Numbered from the stretch's first letter, positions 20,870 to 29,244 are shown. The stretch is DNA of 64,000 nt from Amphritea sp. (GCF_016744155.1 NZ_JADGEW010000003.1:1-64000), one strand, 5' to 3'. The notes: generated from the letters alone by a model not told the origin. Program-made: numbers and translations.

Positions 20870-21424
20870 TATCGCCAGTGTCCGGTTGATTGTTTTAAGT
20901 ATCGTTGGCTGGTTGATATATCTGCGTAAGAACGCACCGGCATAGACCCAGCTGCCTAATGATAGCCAGCAGATAGGCAGGTAGATTGCTGAAAAAATTA
21001 GAACCTGCTGCATATCGTTACCGCTGGTATATGCGCCTATCCCTGATGCTGATGCCAGCCAGGCTTTAGGGTTGAGCCATTGCATCATCGCCCCTGTTAT
21101 AAAACTGGGGGGCTTATCTGATTGGTTTTCTGGCAATTGCCCGTCAAAGACGGCAAGTTTAAAGCTCAGGTAAAGCAGGAAAATTACCCCGCCCCAGCGC
21201 AGCAAGATATTTAAAGCAGGAATCATTTCAAGTGCCGTATAAAGTCCAAGTCCGATAGCGATAAACAGGGCTATAAAACCGAAAGTGGCGCCTGTGACAA
21301 ACACCATTCCTTTATATATAGAGTGTCGGGTGCCGCTGCTCAGGCATACTAGGTTTACCGGTCCAGGGGAAATGGATGCGGCAAGCGCGAAGGTCGACAT
21401 AGATAAGATTATAGATAGGCTCAT
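20831..21424 (-). CDS. LysE/RhtB-family amino-acid exporter
   Basis: Inner-membrane protein of 197 residues with about six membrane helices. The family signature is at the N-terminus: SISPGPVNLVCLSSGTRHSIYKG (in two stretches) followed by GATFGFIALFIAIGLG. A helix near 120 contains QWLNPKAWL, another LysE hallmark. It probably exports an amino acid or derivative. The gene converges on the AraC regulator with a 39-bp overlap of coding ends, so antisense effects are possible. The start ATG has AGGAG upstream on the minus strand. Confidence 0.9.
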   Translation of the reverse strand: MSLSIILSMSTFALAASISPGPVNLVCLSSGTRHSIYKGMVFVTGATFGFIALFIAIGLGLYTALEMIPALNILLRWGGVIFLLYLSFKLAVFDGQLPENQSDKPPSFITGAMMQWLNPKAWLASASGIGAYTSGNDMQQVLIFSAIYLPICWLSLGSWVYAGAFLRRYINQPTILKTINRTLAILLVGSCFYLITE

Positions 21425-21558
21425 TGTATTCTCCTTATGGAAGGTGATGAGTATCTAGTGATAGTTGAGCCAGGTATTGAACAAAATTGATGTTTATCCA
21501 GAATCGGTGTCGGGAGGTGAAAGTGCTGGGCTTTTCGTGGTTAGATTAATTCTGTCTC

Positions 21559-21589
21559 TTGACCTGTCTACGGGTGTTGGGCTGATACT
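21559..21589 (+). promoter_or_regulatory. MerR-type promoter with 19-bp spacer
   Basis: -35 TTGACC (21559-21564) and -10-like GATACT (21584-21589) are separated by 19 bp, the long spacing typical of promoters activated by MerR proteins. The spacer holds an imperfect dyad, ACCTGTCTACGGGT (10 of 14 positions symmetric). The MerR-family gene starts 29 bp downstream, so autoregulation is likely. Confidence 0.5.
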
Positions 21590-21617
21590 GCCTATGAATC
21601 GTTAAGGAGGTATTGAT

Positions 21618-22133
21618 GTGCTGACTATTTCTGCGCTGGCTAAAAAGTTTAACTTGTCTCGCAGTACCGTTCTCTATTATGAGCGGGAAGGCTTGTTGAA
21701 ACCCGCGGCAAGAGGCGGGAATGGCTATCGGCTATATGGTCAAAAGGAGCTGGAAAAGCTGGCGTTGATTGTAGATTATCGGGCGTTGGGGGTTCCTATC
21801 TCGGATGTTGCTATCCTGCTCGAGGGTGATGGAGAGCAGAAGAAAATTCTGCAGGAACAGCTCCGGCGTTTACAGGAAGAGATAGAGCGGTTACATCAGC
21901 AGCAATTAGCGATTCTTAAGTTTATTAAACAGCCAGACATTGCGGAGGGTAGTATGGTGACGAAAGAACGCTGGACAGAGATTATGAGAGCGGCGGGGCT
22001 AAATGATGGTGATATGCATAACTGGCACAGCCAGTTTGAAAAGCTGGAGCCAAAAGCTCATCAGGAGTTCCTGGAATCGCTGCAGATTGAGGCGGGCGAA
22101 GTTACACGGATCAGGGAGTGGTCACAAAGTTAA
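21618..22133 (+). CDS. MerR-family transcriptional regulator
   Basis: A 171-residue regulator. The N-terminal winged helix (MLTISALAKKFNLSRSTVLYYEREGLL...GNGYRLYGQKEL, residues 1-50) is typical, followed by a long dimerisation coiled coil (about residues 75-105, Gln/Glu/Leu-rich). The C-terminal part (KERWTEIMRAAGL...WHSQFEKLEPKAHQEFLESL) is a small domain of unknown ligand. No cysteines are placed for metal binding. The start is GTG with AAGGAGG 7 nt upstream. The promoter just upstream has the MerR-type 19-bp spacing, implying self-regulation. Confidence 0.9.
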   Translation: MLTISALAKKFNLSRSTVLYYEREGLLKPAARGGNGYRLYGQKELEKLALIVDYRALGVPISDVAILLEGDGEQKKILQEQLRRLQEEIERLHQQQLAILKFIKQPDIAEGSMVTKERWTEIMRAAGLNDGDMHNWHSQFEKLEPKAHQEFLESLQIEAGEVTRIREWSQS

Positions 22134-22153
22134 GGATTAGCTTTAGCAGAGAC

Positions 22154-22185
22154 AAAAAAAAGAGAGCCATAAGGCTCTCTTTTTA
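22154..22185. terminator. Bidirectional terminator
   Basis: Stem AAGAGAGCC / GGCTCTCTT around ATAA, with A8 before and T5 after. It serves the MerR gene (plus) and deaD (minus). Confidence 0.85.
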
Positions 22186-22226
22186 TCTAACTACTAGCAA
22201 GCGACGAAGTCGCAGCTAAAGCTATG

Positions 22227-23984
22227 TTAGTCGTCGCGACGTGGACGCGGCTTACGTGGTGCGCCACGGTCATTGCCACCGCGGTCATTACGACCTTTGC
22301 CTTTGTATTCACCGCGAGGCTTATTGCTGCGAGGTGCCGGGCGGGCAATTTCACCTTCCATCAGGGTAATATCGATCTTCTTACGGCAGATGAATACGCC
22401 TTTCAGCTGCTGCAGAACCTCGGTAGGCATTCCTTTAGGTAGTTGAACGGTGCTGTAGTCATCATGTAAGCGAATATCACCGATATGACGACTGTTGATG
22501 TCCGCTTCGTTAGCAATTGCGCCAACGATGTTCTTAACCTGTACGCCATCGCTGCGGCCTACTTCAAGACGATAGACATCTAGGTCTTCATAGTTGATGC
22601 GCTCACGCTTTTCGCCACGATCGCTATCACGGTCTTCACGTTCACGACGAGGGCGAGGTTCCGGCTCAGGCGGTAGGATAAGAGGCTTCTCTTTCTGTGC
22701 CATGTATAGCAGAGCAGAAGCAAGATCCAGTACTTCTAGTTCGGTATCAACAGCTAGTTGATCTACCAATTCACGGTACGGAGCAATATCTTCTTTGCTA
22801 ACAATGTTGCTAACCTGTTCGCGGAAAGACTCCAGGCGCTTATTTTGTACCAGGTCGCGAGATGGAAGATCCATCTGCTGGATTGGCTGACGTGTAGCGC
22901 GCTCAATCTGCTTCAGCAAACGACGCTCACGTGGCGCAACGAACATGATTGCCTTGCCATCACGACCGGCACGGCCAGTACGGCCAATACGGTGTACATA
23001 AGCTTCGGTATCGTATGGGATGTCGTAGTTTACAACTAGGCCAACTCGTTGTACGTCAAGGCCTCGGGCAGCAACATCTGTTGCAACCAGAATGTCTAGC
23101 TTGGCATCTTTCAGGCGTTGTACGGTACGTTCCCGTAACTGTTGATTCATATCGCCATTTAATGCCGCAGCGGCATAGCCACGAGCTTCAAGCTTTTCAG
23201 CCAGTTCGGTTGTGGCTGTTTTAGTACGAGCGAAGATGATAATGCCGCCAAAATCGTCAGTTTCCAGAATTCGAACCAGAGCATCAAGCTTGTTGGTACC
23301 GGATACGATCCAGCACTTCTGGTCGATATTTTCCATGGTTGTCGTTTTGGAAGCGATCTTAACTTCTGTCGGCTCACGCATATAACGCTTTGTGATCCGG
23401 CGAATCTGTTCAGGCATAGTCGCAGAGAACAGTGCAGTCTGACGTGTAGCTGGAGTTTTAGCCATGATGGTTTCAACATCATCGATAAAGCCCATGCGAA
23501 GCATTTCGTCTGCTTCATCTAGCACCATCGCTTTAAGTTCATCTATCTTAAGCGTTCCACGGTCAAGGTGATCCATTACGCGACCAGGTGTGCCTACGAC
23601 AACATGTGGACCACGGCGAAGCTGTTTCAACTGTAGGGTATAGCTCTGGCCGCCGTAGATTGGCAGGACATGAAACCCAGGCATATGACGAGCATAGACT
23701 TGGAACGCTTCAGCAACCTGAACGGCTAGCTCGCGTGTTGGAGCAAGAACCAAAACCTGAGGTTTGTTGCTTTTCAGGTCTATGCGGCTAAGCAGAGGCA
23801 GGGCAAATGCAGCTGTTTTACCGGTACCTGTTTGAGCCATTCCCAGCACGTCCTGCCCGTTCAGCAGTAGTGGAATACACTCGGCCTGAATCGGCGACGG
23901 TGTTTCATAACCCAGCTCTGTGATGGATTTAAGGAGGGAGGAGGGAAGATCAAGGTCGCTAAATGCGACTGGCGTATCTGACAT
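22227..23984 (-). CDS. deaD: ATP-dependent DEAD-box RNA helicase DeaD/CsdA
   Basis: RNA helicase acting in ribosome assembly, mRNA decay and cold adaptation in the cytoplasm. The 585-residue protein has all motifs: Q motif, AQTGTGKTAAFALP (I), PTRELAVQ (Ia), VLDEADEML (II), SATMPEQ (III), and HRIGRTGRAGRDG (VI). After the helicase core comes a DbpA-type RNA-binding domain (about residues 475-550; VGRSDGVQVKNIVGAIANE) and an Arg/Gly-rich tail. E. coli DeaD is longer (629 aa), consistent with variable C-termini. It ends towards the bidirectional terminator. Confidence 0.95.
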   Translation of the reverse strand: MSDTPVAFSDLDLPSSLLKSITELGYETPSPIQAECIPLLLNGQDVLGMAQTGTGKTAAFALPLLSRIDLKSNKPQVLVLAPTRELAVQVAEAFQVYARHMPGFHVLPIYGGQSYTLQLKQLRRGPHVVVGTPGRVMDHLDRGTLKIDELKAMVLDEADEMLRMGFIDDVETIMAKTPATRQTALFSATMPEQIRRITKRYMREPTEVKIASKTTTMENIDQKCWIVSGTNKLDALVRILETDDFGGIIIFARTKTATTELAEKLEARGYAAAALNGDMNQQLRERTVQRLKDAKLDILVATDVAARGLDVQRVGLVVNYDIPYDTEAYVHRIGRTGRAGRDGKAIMFVAPRERRLLKQIERATRQPIQQMDLPSRDLVQNKRLESFREQVSNIVSKEDIAPYRELVDQLAVDTELEVLDLASALLYMAQKEKPLILPPEPEPRPRREREDRDSDRGEKRERINYEDLDVYRLEVGRSDGVQVKNIVGAIANEADINSRHIGDIRLHDDYSTVQLPKGMPTEVLQQLKGVFICRKKIDITLMEGEIARPAPRSNKPRGEYKGKGRNDRGGNDRGAPRKPRPRRDD

Positions 23985-24123
23985 ATTTGAAGGTACCGGA
24001 AGGGATAGAATTATAAAACGCGAAATTATACGCTCATTGTGCCGTAAAAGCCCGTTTTTTATCGGTGAGGTTGCTAGTGAAAGTGGTGGTTTTTCGTAGC
24101 AGTGTCTTCGGGGCTCTTGTAGG

Positions 24124-24783
24124 TCATTGTTCCTGCTCGGTCAGGCTAAGGTTGTCATACCAGCTCAGGTAGCTTTCGCCGCCATTATCGCTGTCTGTCA
24201 TGATAGCGATCGCTTCAAGTTCTGTGTAAATTTCACCAAAAGCGGCTTTAAGGTCATTCTGGATGTTTCGGCTGTGGTCAGTCCACTGGCCAAGACGGTC
24301 GCTGCCGCTATTAACTGCCCACATGTAGGCTCTGTCGGTATATGCATTAAGCCAGGTCGTATTAACCGGTTGGTTATTAGACCATACGTACACCAGCGTG
24401 CGCTTTTGCCAAAAGAAAGGGCCGTCAGAGACGACAATGTAGACCCGGGCCGGGTAATCATCGCCCGCTTTCGTTGTTTCAGGGGCGTCAGGCCAGACTT
24501 TGCTTATCTTCCAGCGCCAGTTAAGTTCAGTGTGCTTACTAATTGGGATCTTTTTTTGATAGAAAAGTCCGGATGCGCTGCCATCTGATCGGGCTTCTAA
24601 AACTTGTTTGTTGCCTTCGTTAATAATGGAATACTGGCTCTCTCCGGAAAATATTTCACTCTGCCACTGGCTGATGCCCATAGGATTAAACTTAGGGAGA
24701 TCGATCGCTTTAGCCTGTGTTGGTAGGCTGATTGCGAGGAATGCCAGCTGAATTGAGAATAGAGCGAAGCGGGAGATTGTCAT
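24124..24783 (-). CDS. DUF3047 domain protein, exported
   Basis: A 219-residue protein with a classical signal peptide (residues 1-26, cleavage probably after QAKA). The mature part resembles DUF3047: WQSEIFSGESQYSI near the start, HTELNWRWKISKVWP, GDDYPARVYIVVSDGP, LVYVWSN and a C-terminal IMTDSDNGGESYLSWYDNL. It is predicted to be periplasmic and all-beta; the function of the family is unknown. Its start lies next to a divergent, strong -10 element (24833-24838) that reads the other way into the RNA candidate. Confidence 0.85.
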   Translation of the reverse strand: MTISRFALFSIQLAFLAISLPTQAKAIDLPKFNPMGISQWQSEIFSGESQYSIINEGNKQVLEARSDGSASGLFYQKKIPISKHTELNWRWKISKVWPDAPETTKAGDDYPARVYIVVSDGPFFWQKRTLVYVWSNNQPVNTTWLNAYTDRAYMWAVNSGSDRLGQWTDHSRNIQNDLKAAFGEIYTELEAIAIMTDSDNGGESYLSWYDNLSLTEQEQ

Positions 24784-24811
24784 ATATGTGACCCTGGAGT
24801 TTAGATAAAGC

Positions 24812-24838
24812 TTTACAGATCTGGAATTCGACTATAAT
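24812..24838 (+). promoter_or_regulatory. Sigma-70 promoter for the RNA candidate
   Basis: TTTACA (24812-24817), 15-bp spacer, and a perfect TATAAT (24833-24838); if CTTTAC is taken as -35 the spacer is 16. No protein start with a ribosome binding site follows for almost 300 bp. Confidence 0.55.
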
Positions 24839-24844
24839 GAAGGA

Positions 24845-25080
24845 ATGTTTAAGATCAGTGTATCAGAGTTTTATCGCCTATTTTCCCTTCTGGCAAAACT
24901 CTGTTTTGGTCTGCTGTCATTGTTGGTAAGTTACTTCCCGGTAATCTGCTTGCAGAATGACAGTTAATGCTGGTCTGTAACTGCGGGCGAAAGGGCTGCT
25001 AGCGCGTTCCCCTTGCTATAGCGGCTTATCATCGTTATTTTATTCGCTCACTAAGAGGCCTGGTTATCCAGGCCTCTTTC
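24845..25080 (+). ncRNA. Candidate structured small RNA, about 235 nt
   Basis: The interval begins 7 nt after a consensus -10 and ends in a canonical terminator. Three further folds are visible. One is CAGAGTTTT (24864-24872) / AAAACTCTG (24895-24903), with GCC / GGC inside. The second is CTGTCATT / AATGACAG (about 24917-24964), enclosing CTGC-tt-GCAG. The third is GCTGCTA / TAGCGGC (about 24991-25025), where AAGGG just upstream could pair with CCCTT in the loop as a pseudoknot. I see no ORF of note. It resembles neither 6S, SRP, RNase P nor tmRNA. It could alternatively be an attenuating leader of the downstream alkyltransferase-like gene. Confidence 0.5.
25051..25080 (+). terminator. Terminator of the RNA candidate
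   Basis: Stem AAGAGGCCTGG / CCAGGCCTCTT around TTAT, then T3CC. It lies 57 bp before the next gene and far from any upstream plus-strand CDS, so it must end a non-coding transcript or act as an attenuator. Confidence 0.75.
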
Positions 25081-25136
25081 CGTATATGAAGATGGTGCTT
25101 GGGTACTTCAAAGATAGAGCGTTAAGAGAAAACAGA

Positions 25137-25442
25137 ATGGCACAGAATCCAGCGTATGAAATGATATGGCAGGTGGTAGGGGCTATACCGTCTGGAAAAG
25201 TAGCAACCTATGGTCAGATAGCAGAATTAGCGGGTATTCCAGGGGGGGCGAGAATGGTGGGGCGTTGTCTGAGCCAGCTTCCCAGGGATAGCCGATTACC
25301 TTGGTTCAGGGTAGTCAATGCGAGTGGCAAGATCTCTTTACCGGTAGATAGTGAGGGGTATCAAAAACAGCTTGCTCTGTTGCAAGAAGATGGGGTTGTT
25401 GTGCTGAATGGGCGGATTAGGTTGGCTAAGTTTCGCTGGTAA
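25137..25442 (+). CDS. Alkyltransferase-like protein (Atl)
   Basis: A 101-residue protein of the MGMT fold. Helix-turn-helix and arginine-finger regions are conserved (IPSGKVATYGQIAELAGIPG...ARMVGRCLSQLP), but the catalytic motif PCHR is replaced by PWFR, so the alkyl-accepting cysteine is missing. Such Atl proteins bind O6-alkylguanine and hand it to nucleotide excision repair instead of repairing it. I chose the ATG at 25137, since MAQNPAYEMIW fits the family's N-terminus and length; an upstream ATG (25086) would start inside the spacer after the terminator. Confidence 0.88.
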   Translation: MAQNPAYEMIWQVVGAIPSGKVATYGQIAELAGIPGGARMVGRCLSQLPRDSRLPWFRVVNASGKISLPVDSEGYQKQLALLQEDGVVVLNGRIRLAKFRW

Positions 25443-25487
25443 GTCTTGCTCGATTACCCGGCTGGTCAATTATGAGGCAAAAATTTG

Positions 25488-25958
25488 CTATTTGCCGTTT
25501 TGGGGTATGTTTCCGTTATCTAATTGCGCAATAAGTCGGTCGAGTTTATGTTCTAACTTCTTGTTATGCTGCAATATTTCTTCATTTTGCCGACGTAGTT
25601 CTCGATTTCTTACATTGGTATCTGCAAATCCCACCATTTTACTGGCGATCTGCGCGCCGATGAAGCCAACGATGCCGACGCCGATATAAAACATTAGTGC
25701 GACTATCAGTCTGCCGCCCTGGCTGACCGGGTAGAAATCGCCAAAGCCGATAGTGCTGGCGCTCATCTGTAAAGCCCAGAAGGCATCGCTATAGCTCAGA
25801 ATATTTGCTGCAGGATGGGACTGCTCAAACCAAAGTAATGGGAATGAAAGAATGGCGATGAGGCTGTAGAGCAGAACAAAAGCAAGAAAGCCGAGAAATA
25901 CAGTGCCATAGTTTCTGACATTGTATTCATCGGTGGAGTATACGTATCGCTTAACCAT
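25488..25958 (-). CDS. Two-helix potassium channel family protein
   Basis: A 156-residue membrane protein with two membrane helices (about residues 20-42 and 80-105) around a pore loop that carries the selectivity-filter-like motif STIGFGDFYP (about residue 68), slightly different from the classic TVGYGD. The C-terminal 45 residues form a charged coiled coil (LRRQNEEILQHNKKLEHKLDRLI) likely to assemble the tetramer. No ligand-binding RCK/TrkA_N domain is fused. It stands apart from the operon downstream on the same strand. Confidence 0.85.
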   Translation of the reverse strand: MVKRYVYSTDEYNVRNYGTVFLGFLAFVLLYSLIAILSFPLLWFEQSHPAANILSYSDAFWALQMSASTIGFGDFYPVSQGGRLIVALMFYIGVGIVGFIGAQIASKMVGFADTNVRNRELRRQNEEILQHNKKLEHKLDRLIAQLDNGNIPQNGK

Positions 25959-25990
25959 AGTCTGCTTTTTATAGTCCTGTTTAATAGGGC

Positions 25991-26386
25991 TTAGTCTAGT
26001 TGGTCAGCATCGATATCATAAGGGAAGCAGCCAACAAATTTGACATGTTCATCCTGAAAGATATGGGTTTTTTTAGCTCGATATTCAAAATCAAACAGTA
26101 GAATTAGCCAGCTGATTTTTTTGTCACCGATCTTTTCGATCTTTTTGATAACGGAATCACCATAAGACCCAGACCATGAGCAGGGCGCGACTATCTCTTT
26201 AGTTGAAGCGCAGCCCGTTTCACAGCCGTTGGTTTCCATGTTTTCAGGGTCGTAGCTGCTTATCTGATAGTTTTTGGCCCATTGGTCAAGTCCTTGTTCA
26301 TCCTCTTCGAAGTAGCTGTCAGGGATAGCCGAATAGTCGGTGGTGGAGTACCAGACCGAAACGATGCCTTCTTTTTCAAAATTCAT
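25991..26386 (-). CDS. Small protein, possible Imm22-like immunity protein
   Basis: A 131-residue acidic cytoplasmic protein. I placed the start at 26386 because its ATG overlaps the yfcL stop as ATGA; an in-frame ATG 27 nt upstream is less likely. The N-terminus (EGIVSVWYSTTDYSAIPDSYFEED) and the end (ILLFDFEY...HVKFVGCFPYD) remind me of the Imm22 / DUF4284 immunity family, but I cannot confirm it. Four cysteines occur, two as CETGC. It is the last gene of the purM-purN-DUF3108-yfcL run and no toxin gene is visible next to it. Confidence 0.5.
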   Translation of the reverse strand: MNFEKEGIVSVWYSTTDYSAIPDSYFEEDEQGLDQWAKNYQISSYDPENMETNGCETGCASTKEIVAPCSWSGSYGDSVIKKIEKIGDKKISWLILLFDFEYRAKKTHIFQDEHVKFVGCFPYDIDADQLD

Positions 26387-26649
26387 GTGCTTGTCTCGGC
26401 TAGGTTTTTCCATAGCAAGCGAATATCGCAGATATCCTGTTCGCTGAGTTTGTCGACTTTAAATGCTTGGTCAAGACTGTGTTCTACCTGTTGATCGAAC
26501 TGTTCTGTGGTCTCGCCTTCTTCGGCACTGGCCAGGCTAATATGCCCTAGCAGATAGCTACAAAGAAACAGTTTCTCAGGGTCCGCTCCCTTTTCCATGT
26601 CGATCAGGTGGCTGTATAGGTTGTCGGCCTGTTGCTGATATGAAGTCAT
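26383..26649 (-). CDS. yfcL: YfcL family protein
   Basis: An 88-residue protein matching the YfcL family: acidic, all-helical, with DPEKLFLCSYLLGHISLA (E. coli YfcL has SGYLRGHLTLA) and a C-terminal DICDIRLLWKNL. Function is unknown. The start codon overlaps the stop of the upstream DUF3108 gene (TGATG) and its stop overlaps the next start (ATGA), so it is translationally coupled on both sides. Confidence 0.8.
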   Translation of the reverse strand: MTSYQQQADNLYSHLIDMEKGADPEKLFLCSYLLGHISLASAEEGETTEQFDQQVEHSLDQAFKVDKLSEQDICDIRLLWKNLAETST

Positions 26650-27353
26650 CAGTGTTCCGTAAATTCCAGTTGATCGAGGAGAAGGCTGTATTCTTTACCG
26701 CTTTTCTCAACCTGTTGTAGTTTGACGACCATGTAGTCCAGTTCAGGCGCGCACCATATATAGGTGTTTCGTTTGCTGTTGGCGCCGCGGTCCCGTTGAA
26801 CTTTAATCGCTTCAAATGTGCCGACTGGTGTCTTCACGGTTTCAGTGCCTAGGCGTATAAACGGATAAGTCTTTAATTTCCCGCCATCGGCAACTTTATA
26901 TACAAGCTTCTCTTTGCCCGCAGCCAGATCAAGCCGTAACTGCATGTGATAGCTTAGGCTGTCCTGTGTTCCGACTGGAACATCCATTGTCCAGGGCTTA
27001 TTAGCGATATCATTCAGTACCGTTTGAGTACTCCAGTTAAATTGAAGTACCGCATCTTTGTTGCTACCAATTAATTTACGATGATACTCGTAATGGTTGG
27101 GTTGAATGCGCTGGTCCTGGATCGAAAACTCTGTAAATTCGTTTACTTTGGCGATCAGCGCTTCAGCGGTAAGCGATAATTTCCACTTATCTCCGTCCCG
27201 CTGTAGTTGACGAATGGCATTTCCGCCAAAGGATATTCCCATATCCCACTGTGCTTTATAGACAGCCTTGTAGGGTTTGAGCAGATCGGCTGCTTGTCCC
27301 GGAACGGCCGAGACAAGCAGGAGGGTTGAGATAAGTAGGCTGCGTAATCGCAT
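26649..27353 (-). CDS. DUF3108 domain protein, exported
   Basis: A 234-residue protein with a signal peptide (residues 1-21, ending PGQAA). The mature part is a DUF3108 domain with predicted beta-sandwich pattern: KPYKAVYKAQWDMGISFGG near the start, NHYEYHRKLIGSNKDAVLQFNW in the middle and NTYIWCAPELDYMVVKLQQVE near the end. The family is periplasmic, of unknown role, and commonly found directly after purN in this group, as here (3-bp gap). It is coupled to yfcL by a TGATG overlap. Confidence 0.85.
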   Translation of the reverse strand: MRLRSLLISTLLLVSAVPGQAADLLKPYKAVYKAQWDMGISFGGNAIRQLQRDGDKWKLSLTAEALIAKVNEFTEFSIQDQRIQPNHYEYHRKLIGSNKDAVLQFNWSTQTVLNDIANKPWTMDVPVGTQDSLSYHMQLRLDLAAGKEKLVYKVADGGKLKTYPFIRLGTETVKTPVGTFEAIKVQRDRGANSKRNTYIWCAPELDYMVVKLQQVEKSGKEYSLLLDQLEFTEH

Positions 27354-27356
27354 AGG

Positions 27357-28010
27357 TTACTCCTGAATGAACTGATATCCTTCAGGAGGCAGGTTATCTC
27401 CATCGAGCTGAACCGCTCCTGAAACAGGAAGCTTCAGGCGGTCTGCGCAAAACCATTCCACGGCAAGTGGATAGATTTTATGTTCAGAGCTATGAATACG
27501 CTGCTGCAGGCTATCTTCGTTATCTGTTGCCAGAATATCGATCGGTGCCTGAATTGCCAGCGGGCCGCCATCCAATTCTTCGGTAACAAAGTGAACGGTA
27601 CATCCATGCTGTTTATCACCGGCTTCAAGCGCGCGTTGATGGGTATGCAGTCCTTTGTACTTAGGCAGCAGAGAAGGGTGGATGTTAAACATCCTACCCT
27701 GGTAGTGGCGTACGAATTCAGGGGTCAGTATGCGCATAAAGCCAGCGAGGACGATCAGATCAGGGCTGTGAGCGTCGATAGCTTCCATCATGGCAGCATC
27801 GAAGCTTTCTCTGTCTTCAAAGTCTTTATGGCTGATGGCGATCTGAGGAATGCCTGCTTTATCTGCTCGTTCCAGACCCAGGACGCCGGTTTTATTACTG
27901 AGTACTGCAGCGATGCGACCATTGATCTGGCCGCTCGCGATAGCATCGATGATCGCCTGCAGATTTGAACCGCTGCCGGATATCAGGACTACAATGCTTT
28001 TTTCTGCCAT
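27357..28010 (-). CDS. purN: Phosphoribosylglycinamide formyltransferase
   Basis: Third step of purine synthesis: formylation of GAR by 10-formyl-THF. The protein has 217 residues. Substrate-phosphate loop ISGSGSNLQAIIDA at the start, catalytic NIHPSLLPKYKG (Asn, His), and the SLLPKYKG-to-GCTVHFVTEELDGG segment with the catalytic Asp are visible. It follows purM with a 2-bp gap, the usual purMN operon. Confidence 0.96.
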   Translation of the reverse strand: MAEKSIVVLISGSGSNLQAIIDAIASGQINGRIAAVLSNKTGVLGLERADKAGIPQIAISHKDFEDRESFDAAMMEAIDAHSPDLIVLAGFMRILTPEFVRHYQGRMFNIHPSLLPKYKGLHTHQRALEAGDKQHGCTVHFVTEELDGGPLAIQAPIDILATDNEDSLQQRIHSSEHKIYPLAVEWFCADRLKLPVSGAVQLDGDNLPPEGYQFIQE

Positions 28011-28012
28011 TC

Positions 28013-29071
28013 TCAGGCCTCCAGGCCTACTAGCTCAACCTGTTCTTCACCTTCTGCAGCCGCAGCGATAACGCCCGCAATGAATGGTTCTTCGCCGGCA
28101 TCTTTAAGGATTTGAAGAGCTTGATCAGCTGTTTCAGCAGGAACGCAGATTATCATACCAACGCCGCAGTTGAGGGTGCGATACATTTCTCGAGAATCAA
28201 CATTGCCCAGCTTCTGGATCCAGGTGAACACCTCTGGCATCTTCCAGCTGTTAATGTCGATAACGGCTTTAGCGCTTTGTGGCAGAACACGGGGAACGTT
28301 TTCTAACAGGCCGCCACCGGTGATGTGGGACAGTGCGTTTACCTGGGTTTTCTTGATGAGTTCAAGTACCGGTTTAACGTAGATACGAGTCGGTTCCATC
28401 AGTGCTTCAGTCAGCGGCTTGCCGTCAACGGTACCGCTGAGGTCAGCGTCGCGTACTTCAATGATTTTACGGATCAGTGAGTAGCCGTTCGAGTGAGGGC
28501 CAGACGATGGCAAGCCGATAAGCTTGTCGCCAACGCTCACTTTAGAGCCGTCAATAATGTCGTCTTTTTCTACCACGCCGACACAAAAGCCGGCCAAATC
28601 GTAATCTTCGCCTTCGTACATGCCTGGCATTTCAGCCGTTTCGCCGCCTACTAATGCCGCACCAGAGAGCTCACAACCTGCGCCGATACCTGTCACAACG
28701 TCAGCTGCTACGTCGATGTTTAGCTTGCCTGTTGCGTAATAATCCAGGAAAAACAGTGGCTCAGCTCCGGCAACAATAAGGTCGTTCACACACATAGCCA
28801 CTAAGTCGATACCGATAGTGTCATGTTTGTTCAGGTCCATTGCCAGACGCAGTTTGGTACCAACACCGTCAGTGCCAGAAACCAGTACCGGCTTCTTATA
28901 GCCTTCAGGTATCTCGCACAGGGCGCCGAAACCACCCAGGCCGCCCATAACTTCAGGACGGGCAGTACGTTTGGCAACGCCTTTGATACGATCAATCAGT
29001 GCGTTTCCTGCGTCAATATCGACGCCGGCGTCTTTGTAGCTGATAGATGAGTTATTGTCAGTAGAAGACAT
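28013..29071 (-). CDS. purM: Phosphoribosylformylglycinamidine cyclo-ligase (AIRS)
   Basis: Fifth step of purine synthesis: ATP-dependent closure of FGAM to AIR. At 352 residues it has the family length. Visible motifs are [20 protein letters not shown] at the start, [43 protein letters not shown] and [17 protein letters not shown]. It is the first gene of the minus-strand purMN operon, divergent from the DUF2066-perM-hda operon over 173 bp, a conserved arrangement in many gammaproteobacteria. Confidence 0.97.
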   Translation of the reverse strand: MSSTDNNSSISYKDAGVDIDAGNALIDRIKGVAKRTARPEVMGGLGGFGALCEIPEGYKKPVLVSGTDGVGTKLRLAMDLNKHDTIGIDLVAMCVNDLIVAGAEPLFFLDYYATGKLNIDVAADVVTGIGAGCELSGAALVGGETAEMPGMYEGEDYDLAGFCVGVVEKDDIIDGSKVSVGDKLIGLPSSGPHSNGYSLIRKIIEVRDADLSGTVDGKPLTEALMEPTRIYVKPVLELIKKTQVNALSHITGGGLLENVPRVLPQSAKAVIDINSWKMPEVFTWIQKLGNVDSREMYRTLNCGVGMIICVPAETADQALQILKDAGEEPFIAGVIAAAAEGEEQVELVGLEA

Positions 29072-29244
29072 AATATGTGTGGACCTGTCAGTGGTAATTT
29101 ACAGATAGAAAAATTTGAGGCGTATTCTATCAGGTTGCTGGTGAGGCGGCTATTGTGTGTTAAAGTTTATGCCGATTTTAAGGATACTTTTTTTTAGACC
29201 GTGCAGATCGTAATCTGGACGGCAAACAGGATGATAGATCGATC

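Noticed and set aside
24845-25080. 6S RNA, SRP RNA, RNase P RNA or tmRNA
   Set aside because: None of their conserved sequences (for example the SRP GNAR apical loop region or the RNase P GAGGAAAGUC block) is visible; the fold is a row of separate hairpins rather than a long closed stem.
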